Shown here piece by piece: positions 25,101 through 36,568 of a stretch of DNA of 64,000 nt. Numbering within the stretch: position 1 is the stretch's first letter; every line of letters begins with the position of its first letter. Origin of the DNA: Vitellaria paradoxa (lineage: Eukaryota > Streptophyta > Magnoliopsida > Ericales > Sapotaceae); the NCBI GenBank assembly GCA_019916065.1, contig CM034236.1, positions 13,965,167 to 14,029,166 of the forward strand. Reading direction: 5' to 3'. The notes beneath the pieces were generated by a model. It ran no database searches, was not told the origin of the DNA, and worked only from the letters and a program-made list of their open reading frames with translations. Made by a program: the position numbers and the translations under genes.

Positions 25101-25730
25101 AACTTCTTACATTTTAAAATATGCAAATTCCGTTCAGGAAGTTTAGAGATGTCACGTTTACTATTGCAACTTTTCAGCTTAGCAGGTCTCAAAATAATGT
25201 TCTTACCCTTGTACTTAAATGAATAAATATTATCTTTGCCAAAATTGGTAACATTAAGATCATAAAGCCAAGGGCGACCTAAGAGTACATGGGCAACATC
25301 CATGGGTAGCACATCACAATAGATTTCATCCTTATAATTTCCCATTTGAATAGAGACTAGACACCTTTGAGTGACAGGAAAAGTGTGGTCATTCACCCAT
25401 GCTACCCTAAAAGGATTTGGATGTGGTTTTACTTTCAGGTTTAACAATTTAACAGTATCCTTAGAAACCACATTCATTGAACTACCCCCATCAATCACTA
25501 ACTTACACTTCTTATCTCCACTCTGTATGATTATGTGAAAAATACTAGTACGCTTCCAATTATCATTATCTACAGTCGTGGATAGCACACATCTAACCAC
25601 ACCAACACACTCATCAGCATCAAGATCTTCCTGAAGATTATCTTCATCACCAGAATATTCTAAATGATCAACAATTTGGTTTTCCTCATTCTCCAAACTA
25701 CTATGTTCAACATCTAAGGCCAATGCACGT
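22039..25730 (-). pseudogene. Chromovirus pol remnant: protease, RT, RNase H, integrase, chromodomain
   Basis: Reading leftwards, the protease shows CKLVIDGGSSMNVVS near 25480. RT shows PLRDIHHAIDLVPGS and YRMNPKEREE near 24850-24950, a frame change after TPKKD, then [13 protein letters not shown] and [15 protein letters not shown] near 24420-24540. RNase H shows CDASGVGIGGV near 23970 and NKVADALSRL. Its conserved Trp before YSTYDKEF is a TGA stop at 23908-23906. Integrase has the zinc site (HAGGLAEHFGRDKT to CRTCQ) and the Asp, Asp, Glu core (MDFVLGLP, VSDRDVKF, QTDGQTEVVNRSL). A frame change near 22500 separates it from the tail. The final part carries a chromodomain (YSNEIVDTILDDE, FLVKWHGRPDSAATWI). 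Chromodomains of this class steer integration to marked chromatin. Stops occur at several other points, for example near 24360 and 22480. Confidence 0.93.
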
Positions 25731-27141
25731 TAGGGACAACGAGATGCAATATGACCCTTTTGATGACACTTATGATAGACAATCGATGGATTACTAGCCT
25801 TAAACTCAATAGGAGAAGCAACAGGAAGAGAGTTACGTAAACTAGACTCCTTGCTCCAACATTATTGGGCTTAATATTACCATTTGATGACATGGATTGT
25901 GACTTGGGCTGACCTATGTGTGCAAAAGAGGAAGGTCTATTAAACTTCTCAACTTCTAATGCTTTTTGATATGCATCATCTACAGTGTGGGGTGCATGCA
26001 ATTTAACCATCTTTTGAATATCAAACCTGAGACCATTAACAAAACGGGTGCAAATAGCAAATTGATCCTCAGTATGGAACTCACTACACCCAAGCCTAGC
26101 TTCCTCAAATTTAGCAGAATATTTAGCTACACTAAGAGTCATTTGTTTTAGATTAATTATGTTAGAGAACAACTGACTCTTATATGATGGAGGAATGTAC
26201 TTTTCTTGCAACTTAGCTTTCATAACAGCCCATTGGGTGATGGGTGGTTCACCCAAACGAATCATGTCTTGCAACAACACATTTTGCTAGTACATTTTAG
26301 CTGAATTGGTTAATTTCATTTTAGCAAACCAAATACGTTCACTATCTATCATTTCATACCAATCAAAATATTCTTCAATAGCAACTAACCAATCGGAGAA
26401 AGCATTAGGATCCATTCTACCATCAAATTCAGGAGCACTGACTTTGACTTTTGTTGTGACATCTCTTTGAGGTTGTCTAACCTGCCTATCTTGATCTCTA
26501 TCCCAATTACCATTAACCCTAGGCTGGTATTGCTGAGGAGCGCCATCCTTTCTCACGTGATTTGGTGGGTGATTTTGTCTTGGTGGTTGGTAATCTAGTG
26601 AAAAGTTAACATTAGCAGGTTGAAACTAATCACCTAGGTTGAACTGAGGCCCTCCTATATCGGGTAACCTTGTATGAGGTTGAGCAATTGAATCACTACC
26701 CAAGTTCATTCTACCTAAATTGTCATGCAAACCATTTGTGAATTCATCAAATTGATGTGAACCCCCAGAAGGACTTGAACTCCCAATGTGTGTTGACCCA
26801 AAAAGTTTTCTAACAGTTTCATCAACATATTCACCTATTTCATGTTTACCCAAATGTTTTAGAAGCAAATCCATTTTTTGATTCATTGCATGAGTTTGTT
26901 GTTCGAGGGTAGATTGACGTTGAGTCAATTGACCACACATTGAATTTAAATTACTCACCGATGCAGTGATTAAATCAAATTGTGCTTTATTTGCATCTTG
27001 ATGACGGGTAATACATGCTAGACTATCGTTTAAATCTTGAGATAAGGCTTGTAGTCTTAAGTCAAAATTGTTAAGTCTCTCAATTGGGTCTTTTGTGTTA
27101 GATGAGGAAGGTTCAAGGGTGTCACTTTTTGTGGCTGACAT
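25731..27141 (-). pseudogene. Chromovirus gag remnant with broken zinc knuckle
   Basis: The start is probably the ATG at 27141-27139 (MSATKSDTLEPSS). A predicted helical, Gln-rich N-terminal part follows (KAQFDLITASVSNL and QRQSTLEQQTHAMNQKMDL). The capsid-like core (FDGRMDPNAFSDWLVAIEEY, then EEARLGCSEFHTED) lies at about 25950-26450. A CCHC zinc knuckle (YHKCHQKGHIASRC) lies near 25740-25790. One extra base after its first Cys codon breaks the frame. Stops near 26620, 26557 and 26284 split the gene further. Gag would form the particle and bind the RNA. Confidence 0.88.
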
Positions 27142-28227
27142 GCTGAATTAGAATCTAAAATTTCACTAAGTAAGGAAATTTATAAACGATATGCTGATTC
27201 AACAAACACAAAGCTAAAAATTTTAGTGCGATTATATGCCACAATTTGCACAAATCATGAAAGAATTAACCTTTTTTTTTAGACTCTTTATGATCTATCA
27301 AATAAACTGGAATCTAAAACACTCAAACAAAATATACCTAAATATCACAAATATTAATCGAGTTTTCAATATAAAAGAAAATTTACCTCGTTGAAGGATC
27401 TTTGAGACGCCTACAATACCTTAGTATTGTTGCAAGGGAACCAAACAAGGAGTGTGATTTTTTTTTTTTTTGGTGGTGGAAACCTTCTCGAATTTAGGAG
27501 TAAAAACCACGAGGCCTTGGTCCACCAAAAACTTCACTATCAATCAAATTGCGAGTGCACAAGGTATCCCTTACTTCACAAATGCAGCATTGTCTGGACT
27601 GTATAACTCTTGTAGCAATCTCCAATTCACGATCCCTTCTGTCAAATTACAGAACCATATGTCATAAACCTTCTGTCAAAATTTCAACTTGATCCAACGG
27701 TTGATTGCAGAGATATCACCCTTTAAAGAAAACTGCACTGAACAGTCAACAAGTTTCCCTATTTTCTGATCACCACTGTTTGGTCGACCGGCACTCACCA
27801 CAGGAATCTGATATGGATGATCCAACCGTTCAAAATATAGAACCAGATGTTCTGAACAATCTGACAAAAAACCAAACCGATCCAACGGTTAACCAAGGAG
27901 ATGAGGGCAATTGATTAAGACTGCGCACCAAAAAAACTGCAACTCTGCACTTCCAAACTGCTCTGTTCGGAAACGCCGTTCTCACTTCTGGAAGTTCAAA
28001 TCTATGATCCAACTGTCCAAACACAAGAATTACAAGAGAGGGATGTACTAACAAAATTTCAGGCCAATCCGACGGTGAATGAAGAAGTTATAGCCTGTAA
28101 AACTTGCTGCATACAAGCCCCTTTTTCCTCTTCTCTCTTCCTCTCCTGTTCGTTATACCTTATTTTTCTCTTCTTGCGGCTAGGGTTTGAGATGAACAAT
28201 GAGTTTTCGTTAATTATAGATCGATTT
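27142..28227 (-). other. Chromovirus leader region with internal repeats
   Basis: About 1.1 kb lies between the primer site and gag with no credible frame. A GATCCAACGGTT-like motif recurs near 27695, 27818, 27877, 28008 and 28063, suggesting old duplications of a roughly 190-bp block. The plus-strand frames here are chance. Confidence 0.6.
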
Positions 28228-28239
28228 GCTCTGATACCA
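28228..28239 (-). promoter_or_regulatory. Primer-binding site, tRNA initiator Met type
   Basis: On the minus strand TGGTATCAGAGC lies three bases inside the LTR end. This is the common plant primer-binding sequence complementary to the 3' end of initiator methionine tRNA. Confidence 0.93.
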
Positions 28240-28242
28240 AAT

Positions 28243-28550
28243 TGACGTAGCTTGGCTACGAAGTAACAAGAAAATAAAGAAAAAGAAGAAGATAGGCTAA
28301 AAGAAATATTTTAAGGTTTCAATATCATCCAATCTGTCTAAAAACAATAACGTAAGGTGCTATTTATAGGCACCAACAGAAAACCCTAACCCTAATAGAT
28401 AAATCTAAAATAAATATAATTAAATAAATAAACTAATAATAATCCAAAAATATAATTAAATAAATAAACTAATAGTAATAAAAATCATCATTGGACTTGG
28501 GCTTCCTATCTTGTCTAGGCCTAAATGTGGGCCTACTCCAAGCTCCATCA
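28243..28550 (-). repeat. 5' LTR of the chromovirus
   Basis: This is the second 308-bp LTR copy, starting TGATGGAGCTTGG on the minus strand and ending GCTACGTCA next to the primer-binding site. It would carry the promoter. Confidence 0.92.
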
Positions 28551-28723
28551 CTTACACTATTAGAGGCACCTTTAGAAACCCATTTTAAAAAATCCATCCA
28601 TCTGCGTGATTTTTTATGTCGGTTTTTGCTAACTAAGAGTGAAATTCTGTATATATGTGTTTTTGTGTGTTTTGTGAACTCTGCATGTTGATTTTGATTA
28701 ATTAGGTGTTGGGTTATTGATAG

Positions 28724-29250
28724 GTCTTTGAAGCTAGGGATTGTGTGTTGACGAGGCCGTCGGATAACAATACGGCCTTATATGTGGCTCTGGTTGAGAA
28801 GTTTGAGGCCAACAATCGAAACAATGCGAGGGTTAGTGTGAGGTGGTACTATCAGCCGGAGGAGTCACTGGGAGCGCTGGAGACAATTCCGTGGAGCAAA
28901 AGAGTTGTTTTTGTCGGACCACTTTGATGTCCAGAGTGCCCTTACCATTGAAGGGAAGTGCACTGTGCATACTTTCAAGAATTATACTATGCTTGAAAAT
29001 GTTGGGGCTGAAGATTACTATTGTCGATTTGAGACAAAGCCTCCATAGGTGCTTCGTTCCCGACTGGGTTGCAGTGTGAGTGTTATTATTATTTTTTTTG
29101 GGGGGGGGGCTTAATTCTATTTGATTGTTCATTGAATTTTAATTGAAATTAAATTGATTATTTTTGTGGCTTGAGCAATTTTTTTTTTTTTTTTTTTTGT
29201 GATTTTGTTTATGAAGGTACTACAAGTGTGAGATGCCGTATAACTTGCAT
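28724..29250 (+). pseudogene. Fragment of an EBS/SHL-like BAH-PHD chromatin reader gene
   Basis: Two exon pieces are visible. The first (28724-29075) reads DCVLTRPSDNNTALYVALVE, then [10 protein letters not shown]. After a one-base frame change near 28875 it reads [20 protein letters not shown] and [13 protein letters not shown], and after a second change near 29035 CFVPDWVAV. This is the BAH domain of the plant EBS/SHL family. A GTGAGT donor follows at 29076. The second piece starts at 29217 after an AG acceptor and joins in the correct codon phase to give VYYKCEMPYN, the start of the PHD finger. Its first zinc Cys is already Tyr, and the remainder is deleted. Family members read methylated histone H3 and control flowering time. 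The N-terminus, the rest of the PHD finger and the tail are absent. Retained introns mean the copy came from genomic DNA, not mRNA. Confidence 0.85.
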
Positions 29251-30422
29251 GGTAATATTGTCTATTGATATATATTTGATAAATACATATTATTTATTAG
29301 GGGAATGGGTTGGGATAACTAGAGGTTTGCGTGGCTGGTGCTTTCTCTGTTTGAACTAGTCTCTCTCATTGTTCGCTACAATTTTTTTTTTTTTTGAATT
29401 TTTGTTGGATACATAATTTTTGTAAGCAAGTGCTTTCTTGTCCATCAAATGTACCAATTGCTTATTTATGCAAAAGATGATTTCTGACTCTAAAGAATGG
29501 AAATGGAACTTCGGTTCCAACTGTACACCTTTGTATTTTCAGCTTTTATTTTCTTGTCTGTCATTAAAAACGTAATAGAGCTGATAATCTGGGCAAACAA
29601 GAAATGAATGTTGTTTTAAGCAGAATTATATGTTTAAGTAGCTTGAGTTTTTGACTGCTTTGGTAAGTCATAAGTAGAATTACTCATTTGCTACATGTTA
29701 TGTGTTCCTCTCTTTATTGTTGTTGTGCTCAAATTATTGGTCTTGATGTAAGAATTGGCAATGTTAACACCCTACCAACTTCTAAGCCCCACAACTATGG
29801 GAATTTGAGATGCTTTCAGTGGGTTCAAAACTTCAAACTCTGATTGGCAAATAGCACTACTAGGAATAAAGCTCAACTTGCAAATGATAGGCCTAAGCCA
29901 AAGCTAACTTATTGACAAAAGAACTAACTAGAAGTGTAGGAGATGAATTTTGATATCCTTCCTCTTTTATGTCTATATATATATACGGTCAAGTTTAAAT
30001 TTCAGTTTGGAACTTGTCTTTGTCACAAGAAAGGAAACAGAGAAAAATATTTAGTAAGAAAACAAATAAGCAAAAAAATCAATGCTCCATGTTAATTAAT
30101 TGATTGATTTGAAGAGAAGTAAGAAAACAAAAAGGGACTATCTTCCTCTCAATTAACTTACTTGAGTAGCTTAATAACAAATTTTGTTGTATTTTTAATT
30201 TTTAGGTATGTGGCTTGGGCCATTTTTTTTTTCTTTCTTTGATTGGTCAATTGCCCAGCCATATTAAACCATGCAATCACTACTAGAATTTCCACCCAGT
30301 GGTTTGCCTTATGGAAGCACTGTGGCTTTGACTATTGGTTAATGGCATATTTGTCCATGTTTTGTCCATTCATTGATTCTTGTATCTCTAAATTATGTTT
30401 TTGTCTGTTTATTTATTTTTAG

Positions 30423-30596
30423 ATCAACAAAAAAGGTGAAATGGTTGATGAGAAAATCAACAGGCTTGATGCTAAACTTGCTAGCTATAAAGAACAGATC
30501 AAGAAAACCTGACCTGGTCCTGGTCAACAAGCTATCAAAGCTCAAGCCATGGGGGTACTCATGCAAAAAAGAATGTTTAGTACTAAAATGATTAAG
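30423..30596 (+). pseudogene. Single-exon fragment of VPS60/CHMP5 (ESCRT-III family)
   Basis: An exon of 58 codons lies between a TTTTTAG acceptor and a GTATGC donor. It reads INKKGEMVDEKINRLDAKL, then ASYKEQIKKT, a TGA stop in place of the conserved Arg (CGA to TGA), then PGPGQQAIKAQAMGVLMQKR. This matches the N-terminal coiled-coil exon of VPS60/CHMP5, which acts in multivesicular-body sorting at endosomes. No other exons of the gene are visible around it. It lies in the same orientation as the BAH-PHD fragment, 1.2 kb downstream, so the two unrelated genes sit side by side. It is non-functional. Confidence 0.82.
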
Positions 30597-31003
30597 GTAT
30601 GCCAACTGTGTGCATTTGTCTTGTACAAACTCTTGTATTAAATGCTTGTGACAGACATGTTTTAGTTTGTTTTTCAGTGTGTTAAATTTGACTTAGTTGG
30701 ATAGGTTTGGAGGTTTGGAGATTTGATAAGAGACCTTGAAGAAATTTTTTTGTGGGTAAATACAACCCAACCCTCCAAGTCAAAACTTTGCAGTTAGCTT
30801 GGGTACTGAATGCAACTTGCTAGCTAAATTGGTTACCAAAATCATTAAAATGAGGCAGGGGAGTGACTAAAACAAATAAACAAGAAAAGAATGGATGAGA
30901 AAGCTAACAACTCAACCTTCGTTCAATTAATGGAGAAATAAAAATAGGAACTCTAGTAAATGTCGTTTATTTAGTAAGTATTCTTTGCTGATTATGTGGA
31001 TTT

Positions 31004-31330
31004 ATGGATTCTCTTGCAGTCTCACTTAAAAGAGTTGGTGCTGGAGCATACTCCACCACGCCAACAATAGCAAAATTTGCATTTGCAAACCTGATTAGGA
31101 TGGGATTTCCACAAAGGGCAGTAGAGGGTGTTACCTGTACTTCAAATCATATTTTATTTCCATTACTATGTTTACTTGTGGTTGATGTTGAATTGATAAA
31201 ATGTGATTTTCAATTTGTAGTTTGACGAGTTGAAGAAAAAGTTATGATATGAAGAAGAATGCTCACTGGGCATTAGAGAGGGCTTTCAAAAGACCTTGCA
31301 TGCATTAAAATGAATTCGAGTCTCGCGGTA
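31004..31330 (+). other. Possible third gene fragment, unidentified
   Basis: A CTCTTGCAG acceptor-like site at 31011-31019 precedes a stretch of higher coding potential that ends before ATCATATTTTATTTCC. The open frame reads KRVGAGAYSTTPTIAKFAF and NLIRMGFPQRAVEG, while another frame reads SHLKELVLEHTPPRQQ before a stop. I recognise neither. It may be a further captured exon or chance. Confidence 0.25.
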
Positions 31331-31577
31331 CCTTTTTTCCCACAACTAGAATAGAAGATTTTTTTCCCTTTAATTTTCAATTTGTAATTACAATATTTTG
31401 AATGTTTTATTGTACTTGTATTTGGAAGTGTACATTTTTGTACTTTTAAGTAATATTAAATATTTGTTTCAGTTGGACTTGTTTAATTACATTGTCTTGT
31501 TAAATTAGGTTCATGAATGCGATTGATGAAATATAGGTTAAGTATAGGTGTATATATATAAAATATATATAACGTTA

Positions 31578-31862
31578 AAAAAATTACTGCTTTTAGTGAC
31601 CGATTTTGGTGGTCACTATAGGCCCTTTTAGTGACCATTGTTAAGCATTTGGTAACCACCAAAAGACCTTTTGTACATTTAAGGACAATGTTTTAGTGAC
31701 CTCTTAAATTCGTCACTAAAAATTAGTAGACCCTTGGCCATCCACTCTATGGAGACCATCACAAAGTAGTCGCTAAGCAGTCACCAAAACTTTTTAATGA
31801 TCGCTTTATGAACTTTAGTGTTAACATTTTGACGATTGCTAAAAGTTTAATTTTTAATAGTA
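31578..31862. mobile_element. CACTA-like subterminal repeat fragment
   Basis: The TTTTAGTGACC motif and its inverse occur repeatedly (near 31594, 31610, 31628, 31693, 31709 and 31786), spaced like transposase-binding repeats at CACTA ends. An intact CACTA terminus is not present, so this is a remnant or a related small element. Confidence 0.4.
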
Positions 31863-32253
31863 TCTTCAAGATGAAGAGGATATATATAAAGTTGAATATA
31901 TTTCTAATTAACTAAAAAAGGTAAAAATAACATTTTCTCTAAATTATTTTTTAAAAGTATCGATACTAAATTTGCTTTTGGTAGAATTAACAATGTTATT
32001 CATTGTATTTAAAAATTATGAGAAACATACTTTAAAATAGAAAAATCTATGATCAAAACTTGACATTTTTCAATTGTTTATCAATTTTTTTATCTTTAAA
32101 ATAATTTTATGTAATTTTTTTCTAAGAATAGTCAAAGAATTACCAAATTCGAAGCTATGATTAATTGTTAATTAATATTTAATTTGGTAAAAATAAAATT
32201 TTTATTGATTTAAATTTTTGGAAACATAAATTAAATTCAATTTTTATTGTGGA

Positions 32254-32478
32254 TGCATGAAATTAGAAGTCTAGTCTAATTTGAATTCTAATTCATTTTC
32301 CATTAGGATTCTACCAACTAATAGCGAGTACATGGAATTGGAAGTCTAGTTTGATTTGAATTCTAATCCTTTTTCCATTAGGATTCTATCAACTATTAGC
32401 CAGTACATGAAGTTGGAAGTCTAGTTTAATTTGAATTCTAATCTTTTTTCCATTAGGATTCTATCAACTAATAGCTAG
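32254..32478. repeat. Three tandem copies of a 75-bp unit
   Basis: GAAGTCTAGT or a close variant occurs at 32266, 32341 and 32416, exactly 75 bases apart. Each copy contains CCATTAGGATTCTA. Confidence 0.92.
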
Positions 32479-33684
32479 TCTAGATATACGTGTATATATA
32501 TATAACATGCGCTCTTCGGCAGTCAAGGTAAAGGGTTAAAAAGAGAGAGAGAGAGAAAGAGAGAAAAAAAAGATAAGGGGTAGTGGCGGCAGAGGAGAAA
32601 AAAAAAATCTAATGTGAATGCTGTGGAGATTACCAGCTTCTTGATGGCCGCGGTGATCTTAGTCTGATCTGCTGATTGAGTTTTGGGTTTCGTTACGACT
32701 TGGGTGTTCTTTCTACAGATTTAATTTGAGGTAAGGGGCGGAACTTTTAAAAGTGATGCATATATATATGTATAAATATTATTTATTTTTTGGGCGAATG
32801 ACCTGTGAGTCTGTATTGTAATTAACAATGCATATATGTGTTTAATTGATTAGTCCTCATACAATTCGGTGATATGAATATAATGATATATATATATATA
32901 TATATATATGTAAATATATATATTAGACTCATCAGATTTTTATTGTTGTGAACATATGATTGATTAGATCTTTTTTTTTTCCTTTAAACTCATGACGTGA
33001 TTGATTGGAATATGAGGTTCACTTGTTATTTATTTACTTATTTATTTATTTATATTTTTTTAGTTGGTAAACGTGAATTGTATTGAGTTCCCAGATTTGC
33101 TTGGCTATTAGAAGGTAAAAATTTCTATTATATATATTTGAAGTCTTCAACGATTGGATGGTATACATATTATTACTTTATATACATATATAGGTTAAAG
33201 GTGTGGAAATTAGGTGTCCAGCAAAGCCATTAAAAGAATAAAGCAAAGAAACTTTGAACTTTGTCCTTATATAATAGTTTGTCTTTTTGTGAATTTTGTC
33301 TTTACATGTTAGTTAGTTTTGAAAGCTTTTGCATTAATTGTAAGAAACATATTTGATAATTTGTTGTGCTGTGATTCTTCGGTAATTATGGTTATTATTA
33401 TTTACGTGTTGAGGTTTACGGATTATTTAAAATATTATGATGAATTCATAAGGATTTAATAAATAATGAACTTCAATAAAGAATTTATTTGATGTTTGTT
33501 TAAAATGAAAGTGGATGCGTTTTGTTTGGATTTAGGGTATTGAAAATATCGGGTATACGTACCCAAGGGTCGAAAGTCCCGAAACCCGCGCGGGGTTGGT
33601 TATCGATTCCAGTAGGCTAGTAACCTACGAACGAGCAGATGCCTAAGGGTGGCATATCATATTTCTAAGACTTCGGTCTAGGAA

Positions 33685-33796
33685 GCAGACACCGAAGGAT
33701 GGTGTATATTGGTTGGGTCTTGTTTCTACGAGACAACCAAGCAGACATCGAAGGATGATGTATATTGGTTGGGTCCTGTTTCTACGGGACAACCAA
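33685..33796. repeat. 56-bp tandem duplication within the LTR
   Basis: GCAGACACCGAAGGATG at 33685 recurs at 33741. Both copies continue GTATATTGGTTGGGTC. Confidence 0.9.
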
Positions 33797-34411
33797 GCAG
33801 CAGTACCTAGAAATCAATTTGTTTTCTTTGATATGTTATGTGGCGCTACAAGGCAATTAATGGTAATGAAAAGATAAATTGATAAATAAATTGAAGTTCT
33901 TGTTTGAAATTGCTACTTGTGCATAATTGTTTCACTTAGTAGCATGCTAGGGCATACTGCATTTATATTATTATTATTAGGGTTCTGAGCACACGTGGTA
34001 TTAGTGCTAAACCCCTTACAGCTTGTGATGCAGGTAATGAATTTGAGTCACGTGCTGGACCTTCTGAGCATAGGAATTAGAGTTTTATTTATTATTTTTT
34101 ATGTAATGACTCTAGGAAATTATTTTTAACAGATTTTAATAAGCCTCTGTTTGTGAGGTTATTATTAATTATTTTATTTAGCTTTGGAAGGATATTTGGG
34201 CTTAGCTTTGGAGCTTATTGCCTAGTTGATTTTGACTAAGGCATTTATTTCTTTTTACATTAATTGCTCCATAGTGTGTGTTTATGGCTCTGATGTGGGA
34301 CAGGGAATGTTATTAAATGGTGTAATGTGCATTCTTTGGTTCACGTACTAGGGTTGTGAAATTCAGGGCGTGACAATATTACTAAACTAAAAATTCAAAA
34401 TACGAGTGTTA

Positions 34412-34762
34412 GGCATGGTTTGGGAACCCAATTAGCTTGCTTTTTTTTAGCTAGCTAGCTAGTTAAAAAAAAAAACCAGTTATTTTTGCGTTTGAGAAAC
34501 CAAGCTAGCTATAACTAAATTTGTGTATTGACATTTATACCCTTGATACTTCAAAATATTTTTTAAAATTACCTTTGAAGGCACAAATGCCAAAACTCCT
34601 CAAAATCTGAAAGAATAGGTCAACCCACCAATTCAGAGGGGTTGACCCATTTCTGGAAGTATGACCAAGGATAATCTAATAATTTTAAAAAGATGATGAA
34701 ATAGTTACCACAGTGTTGCTACAAAATAGTCGGCTAGTAGCCGGGGTTCCCAAACAACACCT
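34412..34762. mobile_element. hAT-type MITE
   Basis: The inverted ends are GGCATGGTTTGGGAACCC on the left and AGGTGTTGTTTGGGAACCCC on the reversed right end. The flanking 8-mers are GAGTGTTA (34404-34411) and TAGTGTTA (34763-34770), a hAT-sized duplication with one change. The 351-bp interior is non-coding and includes a TAGCTAGC-rich stretch. Confidence 0.65.
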
Positions 34763-34951
34763 TAGTGTTACACTTTCATAGTCTTTAACTATATATTCTA
34801 CTTTGATTTGCAATTTATTATTATTATTATTATTCACTACAAAAAAATAACATCTTTAGCGACCACTTTTCCCGACCAAATTCAATTTTGGTCACTAAAG
34901 AATTTTTTTACAGACCAAAAATTTTTTGGTCGCTAATACTTTACTTTTAGT

Positions 34952-35032
34952 GACCAAATAAAATTTGGTCAGCGAAGGATAAACTTTGGCCAATTTTTAG
35001 TTTATCCTTCACTGACCAAATTTTATTTGGTC
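34952..35032. repeat. Perfect-like 34-bp hairpin in the CACTA subterminal region
   Basis: The segment 34952-34985 is the reverse complement of 34999-35032 with one mismatch, around a 13-base loop. Each arm itself starts with a GACCAAAT/ATTTGGTC palindrome. Confidence 0.9.
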
Positions 35033-35044
35033 GCCAAATGTCAA

Positions 35045-35046
<2 letters not shown>

Positions 35047-35075
<29 letters not shown>
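35047..35075. repeat. TAA microsatellite
   Basis: An uninterrupted TAA trinucleotide run. Confidence 0.9.
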
Positions 35076-35076
<1 letters not shown>

Positions 35077-36391
35077 CTACATTCATCCAAAATGCCACGT
35101 ACGTGCAAATCTTTAATTTTTCAAAATTATTTTTTAATTTCCATTTCTTAAAATGATGACTTGTAATTATTTTTTTATACATGTATAAGATGAGATTGTT
35201 AGGCATGAGACTGAAAAATCAGATTCAAGTGCATTGCTTTATACATTAGAGCAGTTATCTCGGATGGTGCTTGGAGAAAGATCGTGGTATTTATTAGGAT
35301 TTAAACCATCTTCCTCAATAAGATCTATAGCATTTTCTGAAGCATGTTACAAGGAGCTTGAGAAGCTAAGGGCACGAATTCAGGAGCAAGATAAGCGCTT
35401 GTAGATGTATGAAGAGAAGAGGAGGAGGCGTGACAAGGAGATACAAAAATGAGTTGAGCAATTATTTGTGATGATACGAGATTAATTTGGTGGAAATGGT
35501 TCGGAAAGTAGTTTTGGGAGCCTCTAGCATGATTTGGTAAGAATTTTGTAACACCCAGTATTTAAATTTGACAATTTATATATTATTTTGAGCTGATAAA
35601 ATATTAAATTGGAGATAAAGTTTAATTATTTTATTTTTCTGGACTGAAAATAGTCTGAACTAGTGTTGGATTGGACAAACTGGACCCAAGGCCCATTTTT
35701 TTTCTCTTTTTTCCTTCTTTCGTTTCCTTAAATTTTTTTTTTCTTTCTTTTCATGTTTTTTTGGCTTTTGGTCGTGGGTTTCCAGGAGAGACCACGGGGA
35801 GAGAGAGAAAAGAGAGAGAGAGGAAGAGAGATGGAAGAGAGAGAGGGACCTGGGAAGGAAGGAAGGTAGGCCCGGATAGTTTTCGACGTCGTGAACGCTA
35901 TGATGGTGTCCGTTTCGTGTAATTTTGCTCGAGCTGGGAGAAATCGACGCCTAAAGGTTTGTTGACTAATTAAAATCTCTTTATTTCTCATTTTCTCTTC
36001 AGATCTGAGGTAAATGGGACCTATATTTGTGTTCTAAACGTTGCAAGGATCATTTTGGTATATTTATATGCTTGATTTGGTGAAATTTTGTGAGATGTGA
36101 GTGTGTATATATATATACAGGTGTGTATTATATGTGTATATGTGTTAAATTTTTTCATACTTTTTGAGTTATGATAATTACATAAATGATATATAGCTAT
36201 TTTAGGATAAATTTTATATGTTCATTTTATATGAAGTGATTAAATTTAGACTGACAATAGAAGTCAGTTCAAAATTGGAAGCCATTTGGCTAGGCGTTCA
36301 CTGGAGAAGAAACCGGGAAAAGAAAAAGAAAAGAAAAAGAAAAAGAAAAAAGAAAAGAAAAAAGAATAGAGAAAATAGTAGAGATATTACA

Positions 36392-36568
36392 ATTTGGGCC
36401 CAAAACTTTTAGATAATCACAAATTGACCCCTGAAGTTTTGGATAATTATAAAATAGCCCCCAAAGTTTTAGATAATTACAAAGTGGACCCTAAGAGTTT
36501 AAATAATTACAATTAGACCCCAAAAGGTTTAAATAATTACAAAATGACCCCTAAAGTTTGGAAAAAAA
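36392..36568. repeat. Degenerate 30-33-bp tandem repeat inside the solo LTR
   Basis: About five to six copies of a unit containing AAAGTTTTAGATAATTACAA and ACCCC are seen. Confidence 0.75.

Larger units (their letters stand above)
21813..28550 (-). mobile_element. Ty3/gypsy chromovirus LTR retrotransposon, full structure but inactivated
   Basis: A 6738-bp element lies on the minus strand with two 308-bp LTRs (about 90 percent alike by eye) that begin TG and end CA. The flanking 5-mers are CTTAA on the left and CTTAC on the right, a target duplication with one change. Reading from the right, the order is 5' LTR, primer-binding site, a long leader, gag, protease, RT, RNase H, integrase, chromodomain, polypurine tract and 3' LTR. 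The C-terminal chromodomain places it in the chromoviruses. The short LTRs would fit a Reina-like group, but that is inference. Stops and frameshifts in every domain show that it cannot move by itself. Confidence 0.93.
31465..34375 (+). mobile_element. Probable solo LTR; left end uncertain
   Basis: The right end GGGCGTGACA followed by ATATT matches the end style of the better-defined solo LTR at 35547-37970. ATATT then TG also occurs at 31460-31466, which would give a 2911-bp LTR with a 5-bp duplication. A 5-mer this AT-rich can match by chance. The body holds a GA-rich leader with a CAG/GAGGTAAG splice-like segment near 32735, comparable to one near 36001-36010 in the other LTR. It also has tandem repeats at 32254-32478 and 33685-33796. 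No internal retrotransposon genes lie beside it. Confidence 0.4.

Noticed and set aside
27470..28054. Short frames on both strands in the chromovirus leader
   Set aside because: No domain is recognisable; they overlap each other and lie in a non-coding leader.
35671..36412. Arg/Glu- and Lys-rich open frames in the solo LTR
   Set aside because: They arise from GA-rich and AAAG low-complexity stretches in the LTR leader.
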